Assembly (NCBI RefSeq): GCF_001653235.2
Contig: NC_035796.1
Span: 310,001-374,000 of the forward strand
Source: Pochonia chlamydosporia 170
Taxonomy: Eukaryota > Ascomycota > Sordariomycetes > Hypocreales > Clavicipitaceae
Reading direction: 5' to 3'
Length of the DNA stretch: 64,000 nucleotides
Both the position numbers and the translations under genes were made by a program. Under the pieces are notes generated by a model. That model saw only the letters and a list, made by a program, of their open reading frames with translations. It did not search any database and had not been told where the DNA came from. Positions 24,561 through 37,073 of this stretch are shown in pieces (position 1 is the stretch's first letter; every line of letters begins with the position of its first letter).

Positions 24561-26177
24561 ATGCCTCTTCTCGGCGGCAAAGGGAACAAGTTCAAGGTTG
24601 ATCCACCAAAGATCCGCATCGAAAAGGTCGTCGTCGAGCGTGCCCCGACACCGAGTAGGCCGAAGCCGAAGTCTCGTCCTGGTCCGGCCTCAGCTGGCGT
24701 TTCGTCGTCGCGCTCGTCTCCTGTTCACCGTCCTTCGCCAAGGTCCTCGTCCGCCCGACACGAGAGTCACTCGCCGTATCCCTCGTCGTCGGACGAGAAG
24801 CGGCTGGACCGGAAGCGCAAGACTGGCGCTGTTTCATCGACGAGGCGGTCGCCCGCCGCCGAACGGATAACCTTTGACAAGGACAGCGATGCCGAGGACG
24901 ATGGCTGGATGAATCTTGACACTCGGAAGAGGCAGCGCAGAGGGACCTCGGAGGATAAACACCTCGATGCGAATCGCAAGCTGCGACACTCTCGCGCTTT
25001 TGAGGGACGCAATGACAAGCTCAAGTTTGTCCATGCGGTCGAGGTGGCTTCTCTGGAGGAGAAGTGCGTGCCCGTCATGGGTGCGCAGAAGGAGGATGTT
25101 GCTATAGAGTTGCAGTATCCTAGCCTGCAGCCTAGAGAAAAGTGCGCAAGCAAGATCCCCCTCACTCCCTTCTTTCTCTCGGCTTCATTGCTCATTTAGT
25201 ATTCATTGGGCGACGGACTCACTAGGAACAATCGCTAACTGAAATGCTACAGGTTCGAACTGGTCTGGGGCAAGGACAAGATAGATGCTGTCGAAGCGAG
25301 CATAAGAATCGTTCGCCACGTCGCCGAAACTTACCTTACAGAAGAAGAAGCAGAACCGTTTACCAATCACAACACGGGGCTTATTCGACGGCTGGAAAAG
25401 GCCTCGAACCGAAATATTCAAGATTTGGCGGGTTTCAAGGCCGCGTTGCACGAATACAATGAGACGTTGTTGGGACTGGTTGAAGACGGAATCATTGCCA
25501 AAAACCTCGACAAGATGCATGAACTCCCGCGACAACTCATCGCTTTTATTCTCGACCAAGTCTATGACCGAACAGTTGCACCCAAGGTGGAGCTCTTGTC
25601 CAAGTATGAAAACGGTACTGACTATGTCTACGGAGAGCTGCTGCATCCCTTTATATCAAAGCTTCTGGTTGAACAGACCAAAATGAAGTCTGATCAAGTA
25701 TTCGTCGACTTGGGATCTGGCGTGGGGAACGTCTGCCTGCAAGCTGCCTTGGAAATCGGATGCGAAAGCTGGGGTTGCGAAATGATGGAAAATGCATGCA
25801 ACCTTGCCGAGGCGCAAATTGCCGAGTTCGACGCCCGCTGCATGCTGTGGGGGATCAAGCCTGGCAAGGTTCACCTAGAGCGAGGCGATTTCCGTAAGAA
25901 TCTTGTCATACACGCCCTGAAACGAGCCGATGTCGTTCTAGTTAACAACAAGGCCTTTACGTCGCAGTTGAATGACGACTTGGTGCGCATGTTTCTGGAT
26001 CTGAAATCGGGCTGCAAAATCATTTCACTCAGATCCTTCGTGGCCGACTTCAAGAGTAGCCACAACATCAACGACGTTGGTAGTACCATCCTCGACGTGG
26101 AAGAGTGCATATACCCCGAAGGTTTTGTCAGTTGGACCAATGCTGGTGGACCATATTTCATCTCCACTCGCAAATAG
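24561..26177 (+). CDS. DOT1: Histone H3-K79 methyltransferase DOT1
   Basis: Nuclear SAM-dependent methyltransferase of H3 lysine 79. Exons 24561-25141 and 25253-26177 give 501 residues. The intron has donor GTGCGC, branch GCTAAC and acceptor CTACAG. The first about 190 residues are basic and Ser/Pro-rich, with RKR-type clusters. The catalytic DOT1 fold follows: [13 protein letters not shown], the SAM-binding motif [20 protein letters not shown] near residues 340-360, WGCEMMENA, then [11 protein letters not shown] and KIISLRSFV. The start is the ATG of [12 protein letters not shown] because the upstream frame lies in a pyrimidine-rich leader. The protein lacks a SET domain, as expected for DOT1. 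Confidence 0.95.
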
Positions 26178-26402
26178 TAGAACTAGAGGGAATTCTTTAT
26201 TGTCAGCGATAAAATGCCTATGTCTTTTTGGAGAACATTAGTGCATAGGAATAGCTTGGGGTTTGTTGGAGGGACATCCGGTTTGCATACAAGTACATAC
26301 CAAATTATAGCCTGCATAACATATACGCTTTCTTCCTGGCGCCTTCTAAAGCCTCAATCGCAGTAGTCTTCGTCATAATCATAGTCGCGTCCGTGGCGTG
26401 GA

Positions 26403-27158
26403 CTATTTGTCGAACAGTGGCTCGTTGGCAAGATTCATGGCCTCGGCCTCCTGGGCCATGCGCTTCATCCAACGGTCGACCAATTCCTTGTTCTCCTTTT
26501 TGACCTTATCTCTTTCCTTTTCAGCCACGGTCATTTGAAGATTCAAGGTAATCATTTCATCCTGTACTTGCTACATCAAGAGTTAAAACCAAGTCTTTGA
26601 CGCCGCCAACTGCGAGAACATGGGCTCAAAAGCACTATACCTCGAGTAGCTTTCGTTGCTCCCGTATTTCATGCTCTCGGTCCTTTAACCTGGTTGTGAG
26701 TGAGGCCCGCTCAGCTGTAAAATCTCTGATGCAACGTGAATCATCTTTGGACTTGGTTCGTAGTTTGCTGAGTTCCTCCTCTGCCGTCCGTAGCCGACTC
26801 TCTGCTACACCTTTGGACCGGAGAGTCTCGGCCAGATCGAGACGAAGCTGAGCGACGCCAGGGTCTTCAGCACTAGGTGTCTCCCCAGCTTTTGACCCTG
26901 GAACTGGCTTGCTAGTATTAACGTTTGAGACATGAGATTCCAGTGCTGCCTTTTCGGCCTCGAGGGCAGATATGCGATCGGCCATCTGTGAGCCTGGCGT
27001 CGCTGTTAGCAGCCTGCCTATCACTCAGTGCTCACTGCTCAGTGAGGGGCATTTAAGCTTGTTGAGGACTGACATGTTTGGACCAGCTCCATGTTCACGG
27101 GATTCTGAAGCTCAGCATCCTTCAGGGACGAGAGATACTCGTCTTTCCAGTTTGGCAT
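26403..27158 (-). CDS. ATG16: Autophagy protein ATG16 (coiled coil)
   Basis: Coiled-coil partner of the ATG12-ATG5 conjugate, needed for ATG8 lipidation at the phagophore. Exons on the minus strand are 27158-27074, 26993-26641 and 26570-26403, giving 201 residues. The first 28 residues (MPNWKDEYLSSLKDAELQNP...) are the short ATG5-binding helix. The splice restores VQTCSQMADRISALEAEKAA, followed by a long charged coiled coil to the C-terminal MAQEAEAMNLANEPLFD. There is no WD40 domain, which fits fungal ATG16. Intron 1 (27073-26994) has a GTCAGT donor and a GCTAAC branch. The gene is head-to-head with VPS16. Confidence 0.88.
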
Positions 27159-27542
27159 ATTGCAATAACGAATATGGAAAATAAAACTAGTATCCTCCTG
27201 ATTGTGAAAGATGCAGAAGCTGCATTTTCATCAAGAGCCGAGCTTGTTTGATCTCAGAGGTTGGATGTGCTGGCATTGGCGGGGCAGGTCCTTCCTCAAT
27301 TGTCCAACAAGCCGTTTAACCGAGGAATAGCCCTAGGCATTGGCAGGAGCGACCAACCTCCCTGAGCTCGGTGACGCAGCTTCAGTGAGGCGCTAGCTCT
27401 CCCTCGAATGCCGCGAAGCTCTACCCATCGGTGACTTGAACGGTCATAACTCATAACTCACCCTCGTCGCAGCACATCCCGCTCCCTTCATCCTGTTTAC
27501 GAATGTGTGTGGCATGACGCGGCCCATAATGAACCGAAACTT
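27159..27542. promoter_or_regulatory. Divergent promoter region between ATG16 and VPS16
   Basis: 384 bp between the two start codons; no other gene fits. It has a TCACTGCTCAGTG-type imperfect repeat just inside ATG16 intron 1 rather than here, and CTCATAACTCATAACTCAC near 27450. Shared control of the two vacuole/autophagy genes is inferred from layout only. Confidence 0.35.
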
Positions 27543-30431
27543 ATGATGGATACCCTTCACGCAAGAGCAGATTGGGAGAGCGTAGGGGACAAGTGGTTTC
27601 GCAAGACTCAACAATATACCGAGGTGTTTGACCAAGATTTGGATCTTGACAATTACATCGTCGCTGGAGCCCCGTATGCCGGCGCATTAGGTATGAGATA
27701 AGCACCAAGTCAGGAAAAGGGTCAAATCTGTCAAACCGTCTGCCTGCGGAGAAAGACGAGACTGCAATCCTGAGAGACACATTGTCATAAGCCTTGGGGT
27801 TCTCACTGACAACGACGCAGCGTTATGGCGAGACGACTCAAAGCTGCAGGCATACCAACCTGGGCGATCGACAAAACCCGCCATTGATATTTACAGCCTG
27901 GCAGGAAAGAAACTCCGCTCCATTCCTTGGGAGAACAGCCACATCAAAGGGCTTGGCTGGTCAGAAGACGAGTCACTGTTAGTCGTGACCGCTGACGGTG
28001 ATGTACGGTGCTACGATTTGCAAGGAGACTTTAGTAATTTCTCTTTGGGTCATGGTGCCGACAACTATGGCGTTGAGTCATGCCGGTAAGCACGTCACAT
28101 ATTGCCTTGTGAAGCTGCACACTCTAACTTGAGATCGGTAGCTTTTACGACAGCGGTATGGTGGCTTTGTTGGGAAACAACACGTTTCTCACAGTATCAT
28201 CATACTCTGAACCACGTCCAAGACTTCTGGCAGCCACCCCAGAGGCTGAAATTCATTCATGGGCAATCATCTCACCAGACCACACTCTGTCTCGGTCTGT
28301 TGAAGTTCTGTTGAGTGTCGGATCTACGGTGTACGTGGTAGATGCCACGGACTGCGAAGATCGCTATGTCGATAGCGGGCCATTCAGCCACATCAGCGTA
28401 TCTCCAGATGGTCGATTCGTGAACCTGTATTCAAAAACAGGGACCGCACACGTCATTACCAGCGACTTTCAAGAACCGCTCTTTGAACACAATTCTGACT
28501 CACAAACACCCCCGCAATACGTTGAATGGTGTGGAACGGACGCCCTGATAGCATGGGAAGACGAAGTACATATCATTGGCCCTGGCGATCAGTCGTCGTC
28601 TTACATCTATGATAGCACGAGAGTACATGTCATTTCCGGTATGACGCGCACCAGGTCAAATCGTTCAATAACGGAATTGAGGCACTAACGTGAGGACAGA
28701 GTATGACGGAGCACGGCTCATCACGAATGACTTTTGTGAATTTCTGGAGAGAATACCGGCAGATACACTGGACGTGTTTGGCCACTCATCTGAGTCTTCG
28801 CCGGCCTCGATTTTGCTGGATGCGGTCACCCAACTCGAACTGGAATCACCAAAAGCAGATGACTACATTCAACTCATACGCCCCAATCTAACTGAAGCCG
28901 TGGACATATGCGTCAATGCGGCGGGTCGTGAGTTTGACATCAAGTGGCAAAAACGACTTTTGAAAGCGGCCTCGTTTGGCAAGTCAGTATTGGACATTTA
29001 CAACAGCGATGATTTCGTGGATATGTGCGAGACGTTGCGAGTTTTAAATGCCATCCGCGACTACAATGTGGGGATGCCTCTGTCTTTTGAGCAGTATCAC
29101 CGGCTCACACCCGAGAGAATACTGCAACGCCTCCTTCAGAGACATGACTATTTACTTGCCTTGAAGATTGCGGGGTATCTGAAGCTTCCCACTGACCGCA
29201 TATATGTACACTGGGCGTCAACAAAGGTACGTAACGGCGCCGAAGATGAAGACACCATCTGCCGACTTGTAGTCGAGAGACTGTCTGGCAAACCAGGAAT
29301 ATCCTTTGAGGAGATTGCAAGGGCAGCCTATCATGAAGGACGTGGACGTTTGGCGACAGAACTCCTGAATCATGAACCCCGAGGGGGCAGACAAGTACCC
29401 CTCCTCCTGGATATGGAGGAGGATGAACTCGCACTCGACAAGGCAATCGAGAGTGGGGATAGCGACCTGATCTTGTCGGTGCTCCTAAAACTGAAGAAGA
29501 AGCTGCCATTGGCGTCATTCTTTCGGGTTATTAACTCGCGGGCTACAGCCACGGCGATGGTGGAGTCCTTAGCCATTGCTGAAGGAGACAACAGCGTGCT
29601 TAAAGATTTGTATTATCAAGATGATCGCAGGGTAGACGGAGCGAATGTTTTCATTCGTGAATCCTTGCAGCAGCCGGATGCTCGAACTGCCGCGGACAAA
29701 CTTGCCCTGGCTGCTAAGCTACTTTCCGATTCTAAAGACTATCTGACGGAGCTATATGCTCTGAAGGAAACGACAACGTTACTGCGGATGCAAGAGACTT
29801 TGGATCGCGACTTGACCGACTCGTTTACCGGACTGAGCGTCAATGAGACCATGTTCAAGCTTATTCGACTAGGCTACCATGGCCGAGCAAAGAAGATTCA
29901 AAGCGAATTCAAAGTTCCAGAGAAAGTTGCATGGTGGATTCGGTACGTTACCACCTAGCTTCATGACAATATATTTAAGCCCCTTGAAAACTTGAGCCAG
30001 GGTACTAACACGGTTGGTTTAGTCTGCGCGCACTGGTTGCAAAACGAGACTGGAGCGAGATTGAGGAGACATCCAAGATAAAGAAAAGCCCAATCGGCTG
30101 GCAGGTATGTATAATCCAGACGACCCGTTTCATGCTTCGGCACTCGTTGTCCAAATACTAACGTCTAAATCCATGACAGCCATTTTACAATCTTGTTTTA
30201 CAAGCCGGAAATCCCCGATTAGCCGCTCTATTCGTCCCAAAATGCACGGGTCTAGAACCCGGCCAGTCGATCACCATGTATGAGAAGTGCGGAATGCGGG
30301 TGAAGGCGGCCGAGGAAGCCATCCGTCTCAAGAACGTACCTGCGTGGGAGAGACTACTCGAGGCGGCGGGGAGGGACTCACATGAAGGCCGTGAGATTGA
30401 ACGGCTTGGGAATGCAGCGTTTAGACGGTGA
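27543..30431 (+). CDS. VPS16: Vacuolar protein sorting protein VPS16 (HOPS/CORVET core)
   Basis: Core subunit of the HOPS and CORVET tethering complexes that drive endosome-vacuole fusion. Six exons: 27543-27690, 27821-28085, 28142-28638, 28700-29942, 30023-30104 and 30180-30431, giving 828 residues. All phases are consistent and introns carry ACTAAC/CTGAC-type branch sites. The N-terminal half is the Vps16_N beta-propeller region (TEVFDQDLDLDNYIVAGAPY, then LGWSEDESLLVVTADGDVRC). The C-terminal half is helical Vps16_C (GYLKLPTDRIYVHWASTKVR, then KVAWWIRLRALVAKRDWSEI). The first ATG in frame is 27543. Length matches fungal VPS16. Confidence 0.94.
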
Positions 30432-32958
30432 CGGGCGAAGCCATAAAGACAGTGTTGTTAATACAGAGCAATAAAGTTACCATGTCTTTGAGATATTGCA
30501 ATGACAGCGTGAGTGACTAACCGCGTCTGATATGCCGAGACACAGTACGGAGGACGGACTAGATTCCAGGGTATGGGGTTACATTTTACCCCACGATCTA
30601 GAGCCGGGGATGTATAAGACCCTGTGTTCAGTGCGAGATTTCATTCGAAGAGCCCATGTTATACAGAATCTAACAGACTTTTTGATCAACGTATTTGAGT
30701 GGTCTTGGCGAAACAGGAGGGTAGGGCTCCGGGAATGAAGTTGTCTCGGTTCAGGGGAGAGACAAGTCTGGGCTGGACCACAACTCAACTGCGATCGACG
30801 TATTCTCCATGGTTGGAGGCTCTTCACGTGGCTGCTGGGAAAGCAGTACTGTTTGGTGTACTGCGCAGAAATACAAGTACTGTCACTGTGGTTCTAAGTT
30901 GATATCAAGACATTAGGGATGTCACCTTTGACTATTATGAGTTCAGAATACTAGCATTGATACATTTCACTAACATGGTGGATTCCACTCACCACAGCTA
31001 GTTTCATCACAAAATCAGTTATGACATACAATCCGGCCAGTAGCACCATTACGTATCACAGCGCTGAACGGACCGATGTACGCAACATTTCTGCACATAT
31101 ACACATCGAGCCTGGAATCGCAGCCCAGCCCTGCGGAATGGCACCCGCTGCTATTAATACACTTGTGTTCCGGCGCTGGGGCCAAGGGGAGCAATTTATG
31201 GCAACGGCCGAAGAAACGCTGAGACAAAGAACATGCCAGCTGATATCTGGGCTGGCGGGCTCTGGAATGGGCAACTACAGTGTGGCCGAGATGCTTGCCG
31301 ATGGTGTGTTAGTTGGAATAAAGGGCTAGACATGGCGTGGTTCTAGGCTTGGGAGCCACGAGGGATCGACGTAGTGGGTTGGTCGTGTTGTGGACGATGA
31401 TGTACGAATGTCTGTTCTTTTTCTGGGTATTATTCTGGAGATGGATTGGTATGACGCGAGAGTCGGAGCAATAAGAGGATGTGAATTCAGGAGCGGAAAA
31501 CCGAGATCTGCTCCTGCGGCTGATGGGAGCAGTAGATGGCCAAGTCTGACGCCACGAGCGATTGTCAGCACAAATTGAACTTTGAGAATGAGCGGTTTCA
31601 ACTCCGGAGTGGCCATTTGATGTCTCAGGTGTGGACCCGCAGGTGAGAATGGCCCAAAATAACAGTCGTTAGATTGTAAAATTATAGGTTATCTGTGGTG
31701 CTGCTTGAGTATTGGACGGCAAGATCCGAGGGGCAGACCAGTGAGTTTGGCTCAGCTCGCTCAGACGAAGTACAAGCCTGTAGTCGTTGCTTTTTGATGG
31801 TGCTAACCTATAGGCTGGGGGTTTAGTTGGATTTAGGTCACCGTCAGCCACGAGTGACCTGATCGGCTGTCTCATGAGTCGAGCACGGGGTGTCCCTGTT
31901 CCTGCAGGCGACTTTCAGCTTCGAGTTATGCAAGCGGATGGCGTTCATAGGAAATGAACTTCCAGTCCATGATGAGTATCCTTCGGGCCATTCTCTTGGG
32001 CGTAAGGTCAAACGCATTGCCAGAAGATATCCCGATGGTAGAAGCAGACAAGGCAATGAAATTTGCTAATAGCCCGACAAGAAATTAGAGCTCTCCTACC
32101 AGCAGATTCGAGGCTTGGAGTCGTTATGGGCTGGCGTCAAGGCGTCCCAATAACCCACATCCTCTACCCTGCCCAAATCTGGCCGATGCGTTGGTTATCT
32201 CACAGCTGCTGTTCACCATTGACTAAGCATCGCAACAGCTTACACAATGAATGCTGTTCATCAAGTCTTTGCTGGCAAACCAATTCGTTGAAAACCATAC
32301 TGCTCCGTCTTCCGCTGACTCTTCAGGTCCCAAAATGACCTGGCCAGGTGCCAACATGAACAAGAGCCACGCGACCAGGTCCGACACTCTTGGCTGGGAT
32401 GTCCACCAGGGCAATTGCAAATCGTGACGCCGGTGGCCTCTACCCCTGCAGGGCTGCCAGAGTTGGCACCAGGCCGAGACCACCACCGCAGTAATGATGA
32501 TGTAGTGGTTTTATCTCCAGCGCTCAAGTTGGCAGTCCTGCCATCAGAGCGGCCCAATCTGGTTGCTACGAGGTGACATTGCATTCGAAGCCAACTCAGA
32601 CGAGATGCACGATAACTTGGGCGTACTCTGGGAGATTAATCATCAGTCTTCGCTTCTCGCCCAAGAACTCAGGGGCGAACCAATTGCCTCTTCACACAAC
32701 TTTGGTAGCAAAGGTCAGTGCTTTATGCCTGGGCTCGGTACCGCAGGCCAGGCTGACCTCAGTTGTCTCGTCAGCGAGCGGATGTCCCGAGACCAGGCCA
32801 GTAGTGGGCTTCTCCGTATTTTGTGCAAACATTGCAGGCTGTGATCAACCTTGGGCCAGGCTTGACCAGACTTGACTGTTCTCAACTTGCATGTGGATTT
32901 TCTGACGGTCTGGTCTGGAGGCAGAATGTGAGACCCGCAGAAGCCACCAGACACGCCC

Positions 32959-32988
32959 CTGGTCCTGGTCCAGGTCCAGGTCCTGGTG
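32959..32988. repeat. Imperfect GGTCCW hexamer tandem repeat
   Basis: About five copies of GGTCCT/GGTCCA in a row. It is short and has no gene context. Confidence 0.6.
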
Positions 32989-33683
32989 TATCACACGCAC
33001 CACACACTATCGTTTAGCTAGGCCCACCAGCTTGGTGAGCTTGGCTTGGCTTGTGCCGTGGCAGGCAGGGCAGATAGGCCCAGGGCAATCTTGACTTGGA
33101 AAAGGACGGACTCGTGGGCACACTGCAGTGGCGCTTGGGTGTCTGGACTTGCCCAGTCGAGTCGAGTGGTGGTGGCGACCACCTGTTGGTAACGGCGACG
33201 GCGAGAGCGTGAGGGCCGTGGGTGAGACATAGGACATTATGTTAGAGCGAATCGAGGGAAGCTTGATGGGAGGCGATGGATATTCTGCTGTGCTGCCTGC
33301 TGCTGGTCAGGCAAGATGCGATGCATCTGACGAGGGCTTCTTGATGTCGAAACAGCCGTCTCCATCTCGATTTCAACGTGGACCTGTGACGTGTGGTTCG
33401 ATGGGATGTCAACCAGAGGGGAAGAAGAATAGCATCAGTTCAGCGCCCTTCTGAACCATGGTTGGCTTGGCTTGGCTTGGGCACGTCAGTCGTGGGGTGT
33501 GTGTTCAACGAGTGTGTGTTCGGGTCTGGTGCATCTGTGGTGTGTCTGGTGTCTGGTGTGTGTCTGTCAATGTCAGTGTCAAGTCAGGTCTAGCCTCGCT
33601 GGGTGCTGGTGCTGGTTGTTGGTGTCCAGATGTCGACCCGCGCATTTGACCAGTTCAAGTTCAAGCCATGGATGGACGTGGAT

Positions 33684-33712
33684 GGGGATGGGGGATGGGG
33701 GATGGGGATGGG
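33684..33712 (+). repeat. G-run array, potential G-quadruplex
   Basis: Five runs of 3-5 G separated by AT dinucleotides on the plus strand. It fits the general G-quadruplex pattern; folding is not shown. Confidence 0.5.
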
Positions 33713-34194
33713 CAGGCAAGCTAGCGTAGGAGTAAAACGGTCTGGTTCAAATAAAACAGACAGCCGTTCCCTTTCCCAGTGGGAACGCTTTTGCGTCACA
33801 TATTGATTATTTTCTTGTGTTGGATTTCGGAGCACCAGGGTCTCGAACTGAATCTCATCGCACCAAACTTTCGAGTATTGACGACGACCGCACGCCGCTC
33901 GACTCTGCTTGGCACGGGTTTCCCTTCAGACACCAGACGAGGCCGAAGTGACGATTCAATTCAATACGGCACTTGAGAGTTAGTCTGCATCAAACGGGCC
34001 AGAGGGACCAGCAGAGGGACCAGACCAGATCAGATCGGACATTTTAGCATTGCTTTGCCTCGGTCGAAGGCTGGACATTTGTGAAGTAGCTGGACAATCA
34101 AATACTACGACGCCGCCGTTGCCACCCACCAGCAGCCATCACCATTGATTGCGTTTGACTGCAACAAGTCAAGTTCATTACCCGACTCGACTTG

Positions 34195-34216
34195 ACTCGA
34201 TTCGATTCGATTCGAT
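34195..34216. repeat. ATTCG pentanucleotide microsatellite
   Basis: About four tandem copies of the pentamer (ACTCGATTCGATTCGATTCG). Confidence 0.6.
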
Positions 34217-35190
34217 ACTTTTGACAACGGCGTGAACGTTGCGCCTCTGCAAGCCGCTCGCCAGTTGTTCGCATCTGATCGCATCGCATTGCATCTCCTG
34301 GGCTTGCATGGGTACGTATTCATCTTTTCTTGTCTTTGTTGTTGTCTGGCGATTTTCTTTCTCGTGCATTTCATCGCAACAGTCTGATACACGACGGTTT
34401 TCCCTGTCTGCTTGCCCCAGACCAGACCAGACCAAACGCCTTTGGACTGATCGTCTTGCTCTGGACCAAACCAAGGCAAAACAGCAGCAAAACCAACATT
34501 GAACCGGAAACAAGCAGCAAGGCTTCATCAATCATCACACGCCCCCCCTTCTTCGCTTTCCTCGCCTTCTTCGCATCTTGTTTGCCTTGTTCGGCTTGAA
34601 GCCTTCCCCCTTTTTCATCGCTTCACCTCACATCACCAGCCTGTCTGCACTCAAGACCCGACACCACTTGCGCCAAAGTTCATAGACCCTTCATCAGCTG
34701 ATTCACTTCCTGTTCTGTTGCTCCCTGGCCACCTTTATTTTGTTTTAATTTTCCCCCCCGTCTCCCCTTCCCCTGGGGCGACCGTTGGCTTTTGTCTCTG
34801 AACCAGGCCGAACCACGAGGAACCGGCTCAAACACTCTAAGCACTTTCCGCGCCTTGGAGCGCCCTGGAGTTGTTGCAGCTTTTCCCTTTCCCTGTGCAA
34901 TTCTGGAACACCAGACACATCCAATCCAATCCTGTCTGCAGGCTCCAATCATCTCCAATCATCTTCACCCTTTCTCGTCACCATCGGACCCCTCTTCCTT
35001 GTTTGTTGCCCTGTGCAGCCTTGCTATTTGACATTTGACATTTGGCTTTTTGATACTTACCTACCTATCAAAGAAGATTAACCACCACACCACCACACCC
35101 AACCTCATTCGACAATTTTCATCGCCGGCATTTTAGATTCGCAATAAAAGAGGCTCCTCTGCCTTCCCTTTGCCTTCCCTTTTGCCCCTC

Positions 35191-37073
35191 ATGTTCACAC
35201 AACCAGTCTCGTCTCCTCCTCCGGGACCCCAGACTGCCAACCCCGTGTCGCCGTCTCGACCAAGTCGACTGCGAGGATTGAGTTACCTGCGCAATTACAC
35301 CCACAGCCATCTTCTATCTCGGGATTCCCACCACTCATCGTCCAACGGAAACGCCAACGCATCTCCTCGCAGTACGACGCAGAACGGTAATTTGACCCGC
35401 TCTGTCAGCTACACCCCCTCGTCGACATTGTCCGCCGCTTCGCATAATCCCAATCGTCTGACTCTCGTGAGCTCTTCCCCCGACGCAACACCATCACGCC
35501 CGTCGCAGCAGCAGCAGTCTGCAGACAGCAACGGAAATTCATCTAGCAGTCCTCCGCCGACTATTCCTGAGTCGGAGTCTACGCCCCCGCAGACTTCGGC
35601 CACGAGCCTGAACGTCTCGCCAGACACAACTTCCACCAACGGCCAAACGAACATGGCGGGAACGAGAGCTCGTGCCGCGAGCAGCGCTGACGCCACCACC
35701 GCCGCATCATCTTCTGCTCATGGCGCTGGTGCTGCCAATAATGGTGCATCCGAGACAGTCCCTTCAATACGGTTTTCTGCCTACTACGACCCTCGCTCGA
35801 CACGGCCATCACTTTCCTTTCCCCCGATTACGCGGACCTTACCAAATGGCACCGAAGTTATTCGTGTTGGGCGATATTCGGAGCGAGATGGCCAGGCTGC
35901 GCACATGAATAGCAACCAGCCATCTGCTGCACCGGTGGGCTTCAAGAGCAAGGTTGTGAGCCGGAGACACTGCGAATTCTGGTGCGAAGATGGCAAGTGG
36001 TTCATCAAGGACGTCAAGAGCTCTTCAGGAACCTTTTTGAACCACATTAGGCTGAGCCCTCCATCCCAGGAGAGCAAGGCCTATCCAGTCAACGACGGCG
36101 ACATTGTTCAACTGGGCATTGATTTCAAGGGTGGCGAAGAGATGATTTTCCGATGCGTCAAAATGAGATTAGAGCTGAACCGCGGTTGGCAGAACAAGCT
36201 GAACAGTTTCAAGTGAGTATATGGTGTCTTGAGGACTCCAAAGCGAGTCCAGGGAAATGACAGGTGAAACTAACTCTTGCCTAGTGTTGCGGCTCATAAA
36301 CGACTTCGAACCATGGCATCAAGCAACGCTGCTGCCGGTGCAGCTGGATCGAGCTCTCAGGATTGTTCCATCTGCCTCAATTCTATTGCCGTATGTCAAG
36401 AATCGCTTTCCCCGAGAATCATTGTTTCCATCGCATACTAACCTAGTTTCATGACATACAGCCCTGTCAATCTCTATTTGTTGCGCCCTGCTCACACACC
36501 TGGCACTTCAAATGCGTGCGGTCACTTCTAACCTCGCCGCAATATCCCATCTTTGTTTGCCCAAACTGTCGTGCGGGTGCAGATCTCGAAGCCGATGTGG
36601 AAGAACCATCGGAAGAATGGCAGCAACTCGATGATGATGATGAGATGGATACAGATAAGAAGGAAGCTGAAAATCCCCAACCAGAGCAATCTTCTGCACC
36701 TGAGAGCCCTGCAGAAGCTGCGGAAGCACAGGACCCCGATGCCATGGATGTTACTGTGAGCGTCAACATGGCGGACAGCCCTGCTGGGAGACCCGCGGGA
36801 AACCTGCCTCACACAGCCTCAGAGCCGTTACCTATCAGGAATCCAGCCTCAGGTTCGGGACGTGTAGGTCACCTACGGGAGAACCGATCTCCATCACCGT
36901 CATCCAGCGGTGCGGAAGGTCCAATCACGCCACGGAACAATGCTGGACCATGGGTATTCGACGGCAGTGCAGGGCAGCGTCCTGCTGATGGCAACCCAGA
37001 AATGAGGAGCCTAGATGCTGCAGCGGAAATGGATGTCAGCGGCGCCAATCATAGCGACGATTCTAGCCGCTGA
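35191..37073 (+). CDS. FHA-RING E3 ubiquitin ligase (Dma1/CHFR-like)
   Basis: Predicted phosphothreonine-dependent ubiquitin ligase of the Dma family, which acts in mitotic checkpoint and septin/cytokinesis control in yeasts. Exons 35191-36212, 36285-36390 and 36462-37073 give 579 residues. The first about 200 residues are Ser/Thr/Asn-rich and disordered. The FHA domain spans about 220-335 (VIRVGRYSERDG, KVVSRRHCEFW, KDVKSSSGTFLNH). A RING-H2 follows with ligands Cys368, Cys371, Cys386, His388, His391, Cys394, Cys409 and Cys412; intron 2 splits it. The C-terminus is an acidic, Ser/Pro-rich tail. The start is the first ATG in frame (MFTQPVSS), after a CT-rich leader. Confidence 0.92.

Larger units (their letters stand above)
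30432..35190. other. 4.8-kb gene-poor stretch and FHA-RING leader
   Basis: No ORF was recognised. Visible structure: a GGTCCW hexamer repeat (32959-32988), a G-rich tract (33684-33712), an ATTCG pentamer repeat (34195-34216), many CCAGAC/GTCTGG words and, from about 34300, a pyrimidine-rich stretch likely to be the transcribed leader of the next gene. A possible 5'-leader intron lies at 34309-34381 (GTACGTATT...CAACAG). Confidence 0.45.

Noticed and set aside
31021..31329. 102-residue plus-strand open frame in the 30-35 kb gap
   Set aside because: No recognised motif, and surrounding DNA gives no promoter or splice support.
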